Source: Pseudoalteromonas neustonica
GTDB lineage: Bacteria > Pseudomonadota > Gammaproteobacteria > Enterobacterales > Alteromonadaceae
Direction: 5' to 3'
DNA: 64,000 nucleotides
Assembly: GCF_001653135.1 (NCBI RefSeq)
Contig: NZ_BDDS01000015.1
Coordinates: 20,260 to 84,259 of the forward strand
The notes below the pieces were generated by a model. That model was not told the DNA's origin, ran no database searches, and saw only the letters and a list, made by a program, of their open reading frames with translations. Every line of letters begins with the position of its first letter. The stretch's first letter is position 1. Both the position numbers and the translations under genes were made by a program. Shown here piece by piece: positions 17,236 through 26,446 of this stretch.

Positions 17236-17877
17236 TTGAACGCCAATCAATACCGCTGGTTTGAATTTACACTTATATTTATTTGCTTGCCTTTAATTGG
17301 GTTTTATCTGCGTGCTTATTTAGCAAACTGGCTGATCCCCGCACTTATTATATTAATGAGTGTATGCGGCATGCTCTTACTTGGTGATCCTCACTTTAAA
17401 CGCTTTAGGATTACCAGCCTTGGCCAATTTTCGGCTGTTAAACGTCGGTTGTTTAGTTTCTTTTTTATAGGTGCTCTATTTTCTGGCGTATTCTACGGAA
17501 TAATTAATCAAGGAAATTGGTTTGTTATGCCACGAAACTCACTTCAAGACTGGTTAATGTTACTCATTCTTTATCCTGTTTTGTCTGTGATGCCACAAGA
17601 ATTAATATTTAGAACCTACTTTTTTCATCGATATAAGCGCATTATGCCAAACAAAACGGTGCGAATTCTCGTCAGTGCCACGGTATTTGCATTAGCGCAT
17701 ATTGTTTATGCTAATTGGGTGGCTGTAATACTCGCATTTATTGGCGGTTTATTATTTGCGTTCACCTATGCACAAAGCCGTTCGACGTTTGTGTGTGTAA
17801 TTGAGCATAGCTTGTGGGGCTTGTGGATGTTTACATTGGGGATAGGACAATATTTAGATTCTGCAATAGTGCCTTAA
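17236..17877 (+). CDS. CPBP family intramembrane protease-like protein
   Basis: The 213-residue membrane protein has about six hydrophobic segments and the CPBP (Rce1/Abi) motifs. Motif 1 is PQELIFRTYFFHR (residues 120-132), motif 2 is FALAH (His155), and motif 3 has His in EHSLWG. In most proteases of the family motif 1 is EExxxR, with the first Glu essential; here it is Gln121-Glu122, so activity is uncertain. The start is a TTG with a GAGACGA-type site. It lies between yciB and a bidirectional terminator. Confidence 0.8.
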   Translation: MNANQYRWFEFTLIFICLPLIGFYLRAYLANWLIPALIILMSVCGMLLLGDPHFKRFRITSLGQFSAVKRRLFSFFFIGALFSGVFYGIINQGNWFVMPRNSLQDWLMLLILYPVLSVMPQELIFRTYFFHRYKRIMPNKTVRILVSATVFALAHIVYANWVAVILAFIGGLLFAFTYAQSRSTFVCVIEHSLWGLWMFTLGIGQYLDSAIVP

Positions 17878-17879
17878 AC

Positions 17880-17907
17880 AAAAGCCGCGCTAAATAGCGC
17901 GGCTTTT
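17880..17907. terminator. bidirectional terminator between CPBP and symporter genes
   Basis: Arms AAAGCCGCGCTA and TAGCGCGGCTTT form a 12-bp stem with a two-base AA spacer and A/T flanks. It serves the two convergent genes. Confidence 0.88.
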
Positions 17908-17926
17908 GAATCAAAAACTACCTAAC

Positions 17927-19351
17927 TTAAAAACCAAATATACTCACTGCAAAAAATTTCGTCGCAACAGTATTTACCAATATTACTGTTAATATCACAG
18001 GAATAAACGTAGAAAGAGAAAAGTTTACGTACTTTTCAGTAAAGCTACCCGCATAACTAGGGCAACCTTGGCTTAACTCTTCACTTAAGCGAACTTTCTT
18101 CCAGCGGTACATAACAAATAAACATACCATCAAACCATTAAGCGGTAAAATTGTGTCGTAAAACACATCATACACAATATCAAATAAGCTTTTTGAACCA
18201 CCGCCATAGTTGGTAAATGATGTTAATCCTTCAACCATACCAAATGACATTGTGCACAATACTGTCAGTACACCAATACTACCCGTTAAGATAAGCAACG
18301 CCATTTTACGGCTGATACCTTTACGATCACATAATGTTGCCGTTGGTACTTCAACGATTGATACTAATGATGTTATCGCCGCAAAAAATACTAATAAGAA
18401 AAAGATAAACGCAACAATTGATGCGCCTACATAACCAATATCAGTTTGTAGTGCTAACAATATTTTTGGTAGAAATTCAAAAATCATTGATACAGAAGAA
18501 TCTGAAAGCTTAGTTGGGTCTGTCTCTGGATTAAAACTAAAGATTGCTGGTAACACCATTAAGCCGGCAATAAATGCAACTAACGAATCTGTTACCGCAA
18601 CCATTTTAGCACTGCCTACAATGTCGTCTTTTTTAGAAATATACGATGCATAGGTCATTAAAATACCCATACCTAAAGACAATGAAAAGAATGCTTGTGC
18701 TAATGCACCATTGAGTACGCTCGCGTTCATTTTAGTAAAGTCAGGGATAATATAGTATTTAACACCTGCCATAGCATTATCAAGGGTCAGTACATAAACA
18801 ACCAACGCGATTAATAATACAAACAACGCTGGCATTAAAAATTTCGCTGCCTTTTCAATCCCTTGCTTAACACCACCGACAAGAATCAAGTTAACAATTA
18901 GCGCCACAACCGCCATATAACCGAACACGCTTGAGCTATTTATAAATACCCCAAAACTTTTAGGGTCAGCCAACATATCTAAATTACCGAGTGCTACTTG
19001 ACTTAAATAACCAAATATCCACACGGTGATAACCATATAAAAAACAGCAATCATAAAGGGGGTTAATACAGCTAAAAAGCCTGCAAACGTCCACTTTTTA
19101 TCATTACCAGAGAGCAACTTATATGCATTTAATGGATCTTTTTGTGCTTGGCGGCCCATTGCCATCTCAGCCATCATTACGGGTAAACAAATAAAAACGA
19201 CAAACAGTGCATAAATAAGTAAGAATGCACCACCACCATTTTTTGTTGCCGAGACAGGAAACCCAACTAAGTTACCTATACCAACTGCAGAGCCTGCCGC
19301 TGCTAATATAAAACCTAGGCGAGAGCTAAAGTGCTCACGATTATCGCTCAT
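17927..19351 (-). CDS. sodium-dependent transporter, NSS (SNF) family
   Basis: The 474-residue protein has 11-12 hydrophobic segments and the N-terminal signature SSRLGFILAAAGSAVGIGNLVGFP, which carries the sodium- and substrate-site residues of the LeuT fold in the first helix. A second conserved block AFFSLSLGMGILMTYASYI follows. Bacterial members import amino acids or related amines with sodium; the substrate cannot be read. Eleven to twelve helices is usual for the bacterial subgroup. It is a single gene divergent from yciI. Confidence 0.92.
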   Translation of the reverse strand: MSDNREHFSSRLGFILAAAGSAVGIGNLVGFPVSATKNGGGAFLLIYALFVVFICLPVMMAEMAMGRQAQKDPLNAYKLLSGNDKKWTFAGFLAVLTPFMIAVFYMVITVWIFGYLSQVALGNLDMLADPKSFGVFINSSSVFGYMAVVALIVNLILVGGVKQGIEKAAKFLMPALFVLLIALVVYVLTLDNAMAGVKYYIIPDFTKMNASVLNGALAQAFFSLSLGMGILMTYASYISKKDDIVGSAKMVAVTDSLVAFIAGLMVLPAIFSFNPETDPTKLSDSSVSMIFEFLPKILLALQTDIGYVGASIVAFIFFLLVFFAAITSLVSIVEVPTATLCDRKGISRKMALLILTGSIGVLTVLCTMSFGMVEGLTSFTNYGGGSKSLFDIVYDVFYDTILPLNGLMVCLFVMYRWKKVRLSEELSQGCPSYAGSFTEKYVNFSLSTFIPVILTVILVNTVATKFFAVSIFGF

Positions 19352-19562
19352 TTAAAAACCTTATTATTATTTTTTAACATCCCAGCGACTCTAACAGTGT
19401 TGTGCTGGGCTTTTCAAGCATATTCAGTTTAAAAGTATAATGTGGCTGTAAACCACACAGTCAACAAATCAAAGGTTAAGTAATCGCAATTTATTCGCCT
19501 AACAGATCTGCTGTGCTAATATCGAAACAATTTCAATAATATTAAAATGTAGAGAACACACT

Positions 19563-19865
19563 ATGCTGTATATGATTTACTCAACTGATGTTGACAAGAG
19601 CTTAGCGTTTAGAAAGGCAGCCCGACCAGCCCATTTAGCACGTTTACAAGAGCTAAATGAACAAGGCAGATTACTCACTGCAGGCCCTCTTCCTGCAGTT
19701 GATAATGATGACCCAGGTGAAGCTGGTTTTACAGGCTCTTTAGTTATTGCTGAATTTAACTCGTTAGAAGCTGCACGTGAATGGGCTGCTGCCGACCCTT
19801 ATGTCAGTGGTGGGGTATATGACAATTCTGTTGTTAAACCCTTTAAAAAAGTATTCCCAGCTTAA
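19563..19865 (+). CDS. yciI: YciI family protein
   Basis: The 100-residue protein has the YciI ferredoxin-like fold: [25 protein letters not shown] with the conserved histidine, [10 protein letters not shown], and [19 protein letters not shown] with the conserved DPY. Length equals E. coli YciI (98). The family is related to muconolactone isomerase and EthD-like proteins, but its reaction is not established. It ends just before a MITE-like element; no separate terminator is seen. Confidence 0.93.
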   Translation: MLYMIYSTDVDKSLAFRKAARPAHLARLQELNEQGRLLTAGPLPAVDNDDPGEAGFTGSLVIAEFNSLEAAREWAAADPYVSGGVYDNSVVKPFKKVFPA

Positions 19866-19875
19866 ACCTTAAAAT

Positions 19876-20093
19876 TATACCCAAACCAACTCAAGATGCA
19901 GAATTCAGCGCTTCACAGAGTTGGTTTAAAAGCGAATTATACGGCGTTATTGATTTGAACAATAGAACCACTATTATACCAATCAGCGTAGATATGGGGT
20001 CTATTTAATGACAAGAACACTGCGCTATAACGGGCGTGCCTAAATCGCTTTTAATTCCAACTGAAACGCGCATATTGAAGTGGCTTGGGTATA
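19876..20093. mobile_element. MITE-like element family 2, copy A (218 bp), compound
   Basis: The two ends are inverted repeats: TATACCCAAACCAACTCAAG at the left and the inverse complement of TATACCCAAGCCACTTCAAT at the right. A second copy is at 30607-30883. The interior at about 19976-20030 contains one end of repeat family 3 (GCGTAGATATGGGG), so this copy appears to have absorbed or been hit by another element. It carries no gene. From 20094 to the PepSY gene nothing further is recognised except a GGAG ribosome site. Confidence 0.75.
19976..20030 (+). repeat. repeat family 3, left end only, inside family 2 element
   Basis: The stretch starting ATACCAATCAGCGTAGATAT and running through TCTATTTAATGACAAGAA and GCGCTATAAC matches 26447-26502 closely. 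The right end of this family is absent here. Confidence 0.7.
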
Positions 20094-20255
20094 TCCCTAG
20101 TCTCATAATTGCAATTTGAGCTGCACAGTTCAGTGTTTGTTCACGAGTTGTTAATTAAACTCATCCAGCTTAAATCATGTTTTTCATGATTTTTACTTGA
20201 GTTTTAGCTAGTTGGTTCATTAAACTAACAAGGTCTGGTTTAGGAGTTGCCCATC

Positions 20256-20519
20256 ATGCGTATGTTATTAGCCCTTGGCGTCGTCATTTTTACACTATTT
20301 TCGTTCTCTTTTTCGAATAATAGTTATGCTGACTCTCAGGTAAATAAAACACCCATCACAAAAAAACAAGCGGTTGAGCTTGCTAAAAAAATAGAAGATG
20401 GTAAAACTCTCAAAATTACCGTACAAAATGACGTTTATACCGTAAGAATATTAAAAGCTGACGGCCATGTTGTCGACATTCACGTAAATAAAAAAACCGG
20501 CGAAGCGAAAAAGGATTAA
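20256..20519 (+). CDS. small periplasmic PepSY-domain protein
   Basis: The 87-residue protein has an N-terminal signal peptide (MRMLLALGVVIFTLFSFSFS) and one PepSY domain: ITKKQAVELAKKIEDGKTL, then VYTVRILKADGHVVDIHVNKKTGE. PepSY proteins bind or inhibit proteases, or act as periplasmic accessory sensors. The ATG at 20256 is chosen because GGAG lies 9 bases upstream; a TTG 9 bases earlier directly abuts that site. It is 3 bases before the response-regulator gene, so it very likely modulates or is controlled by this two-component system. Confidence 0.85.
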   Translation: MRMLLALGVVIFTLFSFSFSNNSYADSQVNKTPITKKQAVELAKKIEDGKTLKITVQNDVYTVRILKADGHVVDIHVNKKTGEAKKD

Positions 20520-20522
20520 AAA

Positions 20523-21197
20523 ATGCGAATTTTAGTAATTGAAGATGATTTACACCTAGCAGATAATCTACGCAATGCATTAGAAAAAGAACGCTATAGT
20601 GTTGATCTATGTCATGACGGCGAAGCTGGTTTATTCCATATCACTGAATACCCTCTTGATATGGCGGTCGTTGATTTAGGTTTACCAAAAATAGATGGTA
20701 TTGAACTTATCAATAAAGCGCGAGCGCAAGGGATTACCATTCCTATACTTATATTAACTGCACGCGATCGTTGGCAAGATAAAGTAGAAGGCCTTGATGC
20801 GGGCGCTGATGACTATCTAACAAAACCATTTCATGTTGAAGAATTGATTGCACGTTGTAATGCCCTCATTCGACGCAGTGCAGGTAAAGCAAATCCAGAA
20901 ATGACTGCTGGACCAATTAAAATTCATACGCGCTCACAACAAGTATGGGTTGATGACAGAGAATTAAGCCTGACGGCCTATGAATACAAAGTTCTTGAGT
21001 ATTTAATGGTTAACCCGCAAAAAGTAATCTCTAAATCTGAATTAACCGAGCATATTTATGATCAAGATTTTGATTTAGATTCAAACGTCATTGAAGTGTT
21101 CGTACTGCGCTTACGTAAAAAGCTCGACCCTGATGGCACACTAAACCCGGTAGAAACCCTACGTGGACGTGGTTACAGGCTCAAAAGCCAGTGGTAG
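20523..21197 (+). CDS. OmpR-family response regulator (PhoP-like)
   Basis: The 224-residue protein has a receiver domain with Asp51 as phosphorylation site (VVDLGLPKIDG), acidic pair EDD at residues 7-9 and Lys101 (LTKPF). A winged-helix DNA-binding domain follows (LTAYEYKVLEYLMVNP, SNVIEVFVLRLRKKL, ETLRGRGYRL). This is the PhoP/QseB subgroup. The partner kinase gene overlaps its stop by 7 bases. With a PepSY gene upstream, sensing of envelope stress or cationic peptides is plausible but inferred. Confidence 0.92.
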   Translation: MRILVIEDDLHLADNLRNALEKERYSVDLCHDGEAGLFHITEYPLDMAVVDLGLPKIDGIELINKARAQGITIPILILTARDRWQDKVEGLDAGADDYLTKPFHVEELIARCNALIRRSAGKANPEMTAGPIKIHTRSQQVWVDDRELSLTAYEYKVLEYLMVNPQKVISKSELTEHIYDQDFDLDSNVIEVFVLRLRKKLDPDGTLNPVETLRGRGYRLKSQW

Positions 21198-22528
21198 CGT
21201 CGCAAATATCGCTTAAAATAAGGCAAGGATTTATCCTTGTCTTTGTTTTATTGGTCGCCTTACCTATTTTATTTTTCTCTATTGGTAAGGCATACTACGC
21301 GTCATTAATCGAAGCCACCGAAAAAACCCTCGAAGCCCATTTATACTCATTAATTTCAGAGGTTGATTTTACGGAACGCGGCATTATTATGCCCAGTACC
21401 ATTTTAGCCCCAGAACTGAACCGTTTAAATTCTGATACGTATGCAATGATCTATCGCGATGAACAGCCCGTTTGGCATTCTGAGTCTGCGGTTAATGTAA
21501 ATTTTGCCCCACAAAGTATCGAAGCACGTGCTGGCTCTGCTGATTTTCGCCGTATTGAGTACAAAGGGACTGCTTATTGGCAATTAAGTCTAACGGTCAT
21601 TTTAGGTAATATTGATCAATCGGAACAAGCGCGCTTTATATTATTAAAGCGTAATGATGCCCTACTGCGTTTAATGGACGGTTTTAAACAAACACTCGTC
21701 AATTGGATGTATGTAATGGGTGTTGCAATAGCAGCATTAATGGCTATTGGGTTTGTTTGGAGCGCACGTCCGCTACAGCGTCTTGATAAAGAGATAAAAG
21801 CCATTGAATCGGGTGATATTCAAGAAATAAAAGGCCTATATCCCATAGAGCTGCAAACAATAAAAGCTGATTTAAATCTACTACTGCAGACCCAACAACG
21901 TCAAAAAGAGCGTTATCGAGCTTCTTTAAGTGACTTAGCACACGCGCTTAAAACGCCTTTGGCCGTGTTAAAATCAAGTCCACTGGCCAATGACGCTGAT
22001 GCTCAAGAACAACTTGATCGTATCAACGTAATGATCGAACATCAATTAAAGCGAGCTGCAACTGGTGCAGCTGATACATGGAAAAAACAAACCATGATCA
22101 AGCCTGTTATTGATTCAATACTCAGTGCTATGAGCAAAGTTTACCGAGACAAAGATATTATTTTTACTTGCGATGTCACTGACAAGCAGTACTTTTTAGG
22201 TGATAAAACCGATTTGCTTGAACTATTAGGTAATTTAATTGATAACGCATGTAAAGCGTGTCGTTCACAAGTTGCTATCCATGTAATACAAGATAAAAAC
22301 CTCAGCGTTGCTATAAGTGATGATGGCCCTGGCGTACCTATTGATAAACGTGAGTCTTTACTCACTCGCGGAACTCGCTTAGATACATATGAAAATGGCC
22401 ATGGTGTAGGAATGGCAATTGTGTCAGATTTAGTAAAATCGTATAACGGGACACTTACCATTTTAGATTCTCACACCTTAAATGGTGCTAACTTTATATT
22501 AGAGTTTAATTATAATGATAAAAAATAA
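21191..22528 (+). CDS. sensor histidine kinase (PhoQ-like)
   Basis: The 445-residue kinase has two membrane segments (about residues 13-31 and 172-191) enclosing a 140-residue periplasmic sensor domain. The HisKA box is SDLAHALKTPLAVL with phosphoacceptor His251. The ATP-binding domain has LLGNLIDNACKA (N box), ISDDGPGVP (G1) and GHGVGMAIV (G2). The start is a GTG overlapping the regulator gene. The layout matches PhoQ-type kinases, but the acidic patch that senses magnesium in PhoQ is not obvious, so the signal may be different. Confidence 0.92.
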   Translation: MVASQISLKIRQGFILVFVLLVALPILFFSIGKAYYASLIEATEKTLEAHLYSLISEVDFTERGIIMPSTILAPELNRLNSDTYAMIYRDEQPVWHSESAVNVNFAPQSIEARAGSADFRRIEYKGTAYWQLSLTVILGNIDQSEQARFILLKRNDALLRLMDGFKQTLVNWMYVMGVAIAALMAIGFVWSARPLQRLDKEIKAIESGDIQEIKGLYPIELQTIKADLNLLLQTQQRQKERYRASLSDLAHALKTPLAVLKSSPLANDADAQEQLDRINVMIEHQLKRAATGAADTWKKQTMIKPVIDSILSAMSKVYRDKDIIFTCDVTDKQYFLGDKTDLLELLGNLIDNACKACRSQVAIHVIQDKNLSVAISDDGPGVPIDKRESLLTRGTRLDTYENGHGVGMAIVSDLVKSYNGTLTILDSHTLNGANFILEFNYNDKK

Positions 22529-22922
22529 TAGCTTAACTTTACTATGTGCATTAATACTGCTCTTTACTGAAAATGCTTTAAGTATGGATGACTGTATCTT
22601 AGATGATAAAGCGACCACTAATGAAGCTAAAAAGTATATTCAATGTTTAGATAGAAACATTGCTAACTTAAAGAGAACACAAAAAACGTGGATCAATAAG
22701 CTCAACTTAGATTTAGAAAAAATTCAAGAGGATACGGGGAACACGCAACTTTTACCTATATTTACTCGTAGTTTAACTTCTCACACTCGCTTTTTAGAAG
22801 ACAGCTGCCGTTGGCGCTATCTGCAAAAGATGCCCAACGCCACCCAAGCGGCAATAGTATATAAACGCTGTGAGATTTTACTATTAGATCAATACATAGC
22901 CACTTTAAAACAACCTTTATAG
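22515..22922 (+). CDS. secreted LprI-like protein of unknown function
   Basis: The 135-residue protein has a signal peptide (cleaved near ENALS-MDDC) and four cysteines in the mature part. It ends with the pattern FLEDSCRWRYLQKMP then AAIVYKRCEILLLDQY, similar in spacing to LprI/DUF1311 lysozyme-inhibitor-type domains. The similarity is by eye and weak. It overlaps the kinase gene by 14 bases, so it is the fourth gene of the PepSY-regulator-kinase operon and should act in the periplasm in the same response. Confidence 0.6.
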   Translation: MIKNNSLTLLCALILLFTENALSMDDCILDDKATTNEAKKYIQCLDRNIANLKRTQKTWINKLNLDLEKIQEDTGNTQLLPIFTRSLTSHTRFLEDSCRWRYLQKMPNATQAAIVYKRCEILLLDQYIATLKQPL

Positions 22923-22942
22923 GTAGCGTAATGCGCACCTAA

Positions 22943-22971
22943 GTAACCAACACAGGTAACGTGTTGGTTAC
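22943..22971. terminator. bidirectional hairpin ending the two-component operon
   Basis: Arms GTAACCAACAC and GTGTTGGTTAC (11 bp) with an AGGTAAC loop, followed by AATTTT. It lies between two convergent genes. Confidence 0.8.
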
Positions 22972-22985
22972 AATTTTAGTCAAAG

Positions 22986-24026
22986 CTATTCTTTTGACCC
23001 TTCTAGTTCTTCACCATTTCCTAATAAAGTTGCTAGCCATCGGCCTTCTTCACTGGTCTCGAGTGCGATTTTCACTATCATTGTTAATGGTACAGACAGT
23101 AACATGCCAACCGTACCTAATAGCCAGCCCCAAAAAATCAATGACAAAAATACGACCAATGTAGATAAACCAAGCCCCTTACCCATGTACTTTGGCTCAA
23201 CAATATTACCCATAACTGTATTAATTGTTAAGTAACCCGCCCCAACAAAACCAGCGATTAAAGGGCCTTGGGTTATTAATGCAAGGAGAACCGCAGGAAT
23301 AGCAGCAATAATAGAACCGATATTAGGGATATAATTAAACATGAAGGCGATTACCCCCCACAACACAAAGTAGTCAACGTTCAAAGTCCACAATAATAAT
23401 GCTGCCAGTAAACCCGTACCAAGACTCACCACCGTTTTAATCGCTAAATATGAGTTAATTGAATTTAAGAAGCGGTCTATCTGCTTCATCTTCATATCAG
23501 GATCATCTAACGCCATATGAATTTTATGGCTTAACATTGGCCCTTCAAATAACATAAATACTACGGTCAAAATAATTAAGAACAGGTTTGCCATCACTCC
23601 ACCAAGCCCAGTTAACATACCTGTGGCAACATCAATCATTTTTCCGGGATCAAACATCGATATGAGCTGTTCTTTATTAATTAATATGTTATAGCTCGCA
23701 GCGACATCCACCAGCCAAATAAACTCTTCTTTAAGTTGTGCTTTATATTGTGGTAAATCTTGTGAAAAATCAGTGAGTGATTGACCAACTAGGCCACCAA
23801 GACTTACACCGACACCCACTACCATTAGCATGACAAGCATAATGGCAATACCTTTCGGTATTTTATAGCGACCAAAAAAGCTTAATAAAGGATTACAAAT
23901 AATGGCAATAAATCCAGCTAATACAAACGGGATAACAATAACACTTGCTGCTTTTATACCTGCTAAACCAATTACTAATGCCGCGAAAATAACTAAACTT
24001 TTGTTTACTCCAGTTAATCCAGCCAA
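22986..24026 (-). CDS. AI-2E family transporter (PerM-like permease)
   Basis: The protein has about seven or eight hydrophobic segments and the family signature blocks: FNYIPNIGSIIAAIPAVLLA, GNIVEPKYMGKGLGLSTLVV and FWGWLLGTVGMLLSVPLT. Family members export varied small solutes or ions, including autoinducer-2 in one case; the substrate here is unknown. I prefer a TTG start at 24024-24026 (346 residues), because AAGGA lies 8 bases upstream and the homologous region begins there. A longer frame to 24104 would run into the divergent gene region. Confidence 0.85.
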   Translation of the reverse strand: MAGLTGVNKSLVIFAALVIGLAGIKAASVIVIPFVLAGFIAIICNPLLSFFGRYKIPKGIAIMLVMLMVVGVGVSLGGLVGQSLTDFSQDLPQYKAQLKEEFIWLVDVAASYNILINKEQLISMFDPGKMIDVATGMLTGLGGVMANLFLIILTVVFMLFEGPMLSHKIHMALDDPDMKMKQIDRFLNSINSYLAIKTVVSLGTGLLAALLLWTLNVDYFVLWGVIAFMFNYIPNIGSIIAAIPAVLLALITQGPLIAGFVGAGYLTINTVMGNIVEPKYMGKGLGLSTLVVFLSLIFWGWLLGTVGMLLSVPLTMIVKIALETSEEGRWLATLLGNGEELEGSKE

Positions 24027-24156
24027 ACTATAATCCTTGAAAATAAAAACTGCGGTTAGTGTATGTGAAAAGTTAATCAAATGAAATATTTGCAAAGTGA
24101 TCAAAGCCGTCTATCTTTCGTATAACATTAATATTGCTACTAAAAAGAAACCTCTT

Positions 24157-25050
24157 ATGCACATATTGATCACTGGCGCGACTGGCTTAATCGGCGGCTA
24201 TTTATGCTCCGCATTGAACAAGGACCATAAGCTAACAGTACTTACTCGCAATATAAGTAAAGCAACGCAACAACTTGGACCAAACATTCATTACATTGAT
24301 GCCCTCACTAGCGTTGATTTTAACGACCTAGATTGTGTTATTAACTTGGCGGGTGAACCCATTGTAAATAAACGTTGGAGTGATAAACAAAAGTGTATTC
24401 TGCGTAATAGTCGTATTACACTGACCCAACAAATTAGTAATGCGATAAAGCAATGCCATACACCACCGCATACGTTTATATCAGGCAGTGCTATAGGGTT
24501 TTATGGCAGGCAATCCAGCACCCACATTGACGAGCAGTTTGTTGATGTAACACCTGAATTTAGCCACCACCTATGTAATGATTGGGAACAAGCAGCACTG
24601 AGTGCTCAGTCAACTGATACCCGCGTATGCTTACTACGTACCGGTATCGTCTTAGCAAATAATAACGGTGCTTTAGCAAAAATGCTGCCCCCCTTTAAAC
24701 TGGGTTTAGGTGGACCTATTGGCAGTGGTCGCCAAGGTATGTCATGGATACATATTGAGGATATGATTAATCTAATTATCCACATGCTCACGCATTCACA
24801 ACTCAGTGGTGCAATTAATATGACCGCACCAGCGCCAGTATCAAATGCCGAGTTTAGTCAACATTTAGGGAAAGCATTGAACCGCCCCGCTAAAATTCCA
24901 ATGCCTGCATGGATACTAAAATTAGCAATGGGTGAAATGGCTGATTTATTACTTTACGGTCAATATGTTCAACCGAAAAAAGCACTTAATAGCCACTATA
25001 ATTTTAGTTACCCTACATTGGACCTAGCATTAGAAAACCTATTGGGATGA
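24157..25050 (+). CDS. TIGR01777 family (SDR39U1/YfcH-like) epimerase
   Basis: The 297-residue protein starts with an NAD(P)-binding motif ILITGATGLIGGYL and has the atypical-SDR features INLAGEPIVNKRW, FISGSAIGFYGR, LRTGIVLA and SWIHIEDMI. The last is characteristic of the YfcH/SDR39U1 group. The catalytic activity of the group is unknown, though nucleotide-sugar epimerisation is often suggested. The ATG at 24157 is chosen because the protein family begins MxILITG; the frame extends 20 codons upstream. Confidence 0.9.
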   Translation: MHILITGATGLIGGYLCSALNKDHKLTVLTRNISKATQQLGPNIHYIDALTSVDFNDLDCVINLAGEPIVNKRWSDKQKCILRNSRITLTQQISNAIKQCHTPPHTFISGSAIGFYGRQSSTHIDEQFVDVTPEFSHHLCNDWEQAALSAQSTDTRVCLLRTGIVLANNNGALAKMLPPFKLGLGGPIGSGRQGMSWIHIEDMINLIIHMLTHSQLSGAINMTAPAPVSNAEFSQHLGKALNRPAKIPMPAWILKLAMGEMADLLLYGQYVQPKKALNSHYNFSYPTLDLALENLLG

Positions 25051-25186
25051 TAATAAATAACCATAAGATGAGAATCAAAAAACAATAATTTAATACTACC
25101 TTGCTATTTAAACGCTAATAAATAATACTTGCATCACAATTGTAATTATTGACTTAAATCGGTCAATCGAGCTGAGCAAATTATTA

Positions 25187-26359
25187 ATGCTTCATTTACC
25201 TACTGTAATTAGCATATCGCTGCTGTTGAATATACTCATCGGCGGCTTTTTTATTACCGTTTATAATTATAAAAAACAACGGTGTTACTTATATTTAGGG
25301 GCTTCTTGTGCTGTGTTTGTTGTTGCACAAATTTTTGCTTGTTTACGTATTGTTTTAGACAATACATTTATTACCCACTACCTTGCTGATTTGTGCATAA
25401 TAATTAGCCCTGTATTGGCAATTATTGGTTTACAAAAAGTGACTCATACTCATAGCCGTACTAGCCGTCATTTTTTAACCTTAATTTTTGTAAGTGCTAT
25501 TATATTACTCCCTATTTACGCGGTTACCGCTGGGCAAATGGTCACTAGCATTATTATTGCAACGCTCTTTATGTACGCAGCTTATTTAGTACATAAAATG
25601 AAATGCGCCGCTCCTATACAGCAAAAAATACTCTCAGCGTGTTTTATTAGCCACAGTATTATTATGTACATACAAAGCATGATGCTAGCAGCCCCGCATA
25701 TAACAAATACAGTGCTTGATTTTCATCAACCTCTACAAACTATTTTGATCAACCACATTATTTTGGCAACTGCTACAGCCCTAGTATTACCATTTTTATT
25801 ATTTGTAAATATTGAAGAAAAACTTCAACGCCTTGTCAATCACGACACGTTAACGTGCTTGTTAAATCGTCGTGGTTTTTTTATGCAAGGACAAGCACTG
25901 CTAAAACAAGGTGTTGCACATCAACAATCTTTTGCTGTTGTTATGATCGATATAGATCATTTTAAAAGAGTGAATGATAGATATGGTCACAGCACGGGTG
26001 ATACCGCAATAAAATGGATTGCTCAACATATTATGGCACAGCTGAATGACCACGATATTGCTGCGCGTATTGGTGGTGAAGAGTTTGCCTTATTGCTCCC
26101 AGATCAATCGTTATATCAAGCTAAAGAAACTGCACAGCGCTTGTGTGATGCCATAAGGGAACATAGCTTACACTTTAAAGGTAACTCTATTGATTTATCA
26201 GTAAGTGTAGGGATCAGTAGCAGTTATGATGCGAATGCATCTATTAAGACACTGTTAGATCAAGCTGACAAGCGTTTATATATTGCAAAAGCTAAAGGCA
26301 GAGATCAAGTTGTTATTTGCGACCATCAAGCAGGCCAAATGGTAAACAACACAATGTAA
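25187..26359 (+). CDS. membrane diguanylate cyclase
   Basis: The 390-residue protein has an N-terminal membrane region of about six helices (residues 1-205). A GGDEF domain follows, with DTLTCLLNRRGFF, VVMIDIDHFKRVNDRYGHSTGD and the active site RIGGEEFALLLP (GGEEF variant, active in known enzymes), then VSVGISSS and AKGRDQVV. No product-inhibition RxxD site is obvious right before GGEEF. It should make cyclic di-GMP from two GTP in response to a membrane signal, controlling adhesion or motility. The adjacent downstream sequence is repeat-rich. Confidence 0.92.
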   Translation: MLHLPTVISISLLLNILIGGFFITVYNYKKQRCYLYLGASCAVFVVAQIFACLRIVLDNTFITHYLADLCIIISPVLAIIGLQKVTHTHSRTSRHFLTLIFVSAIILLPIYAVTAGQMVTSIIIATLFMYAAYLVHKMKCAAPIQQKILSACFISHSIIMYIQSMMLAAPHITNTVLDFHQPLQTILINHIILATATALVLPFLLFVNIEEKLQRLVNHDTLTCLLNRRGFFMQGQALLKQGVAHQQSFAVVMIDIDHFKRVNDRYGHSTGDTAIKWIAQHIMAQLNDHDIAARIGGEEFALLLPDQSLYQAKETAQRLCDAIREHSLHFKGNSIDLSVSVGISSSYDANASIKTLLDQADKRLYIAKAKGRDQVVICDHQAGQMVNNTM

Positions 26360-26446
26360 ATGCAGCTTTCTTGATTCACTTTTAGAGACTGGATTTACAT
26401 GCTTAATCAGGCTCCAAAATTAGCATTTCCTATCGCTTTATAGATT

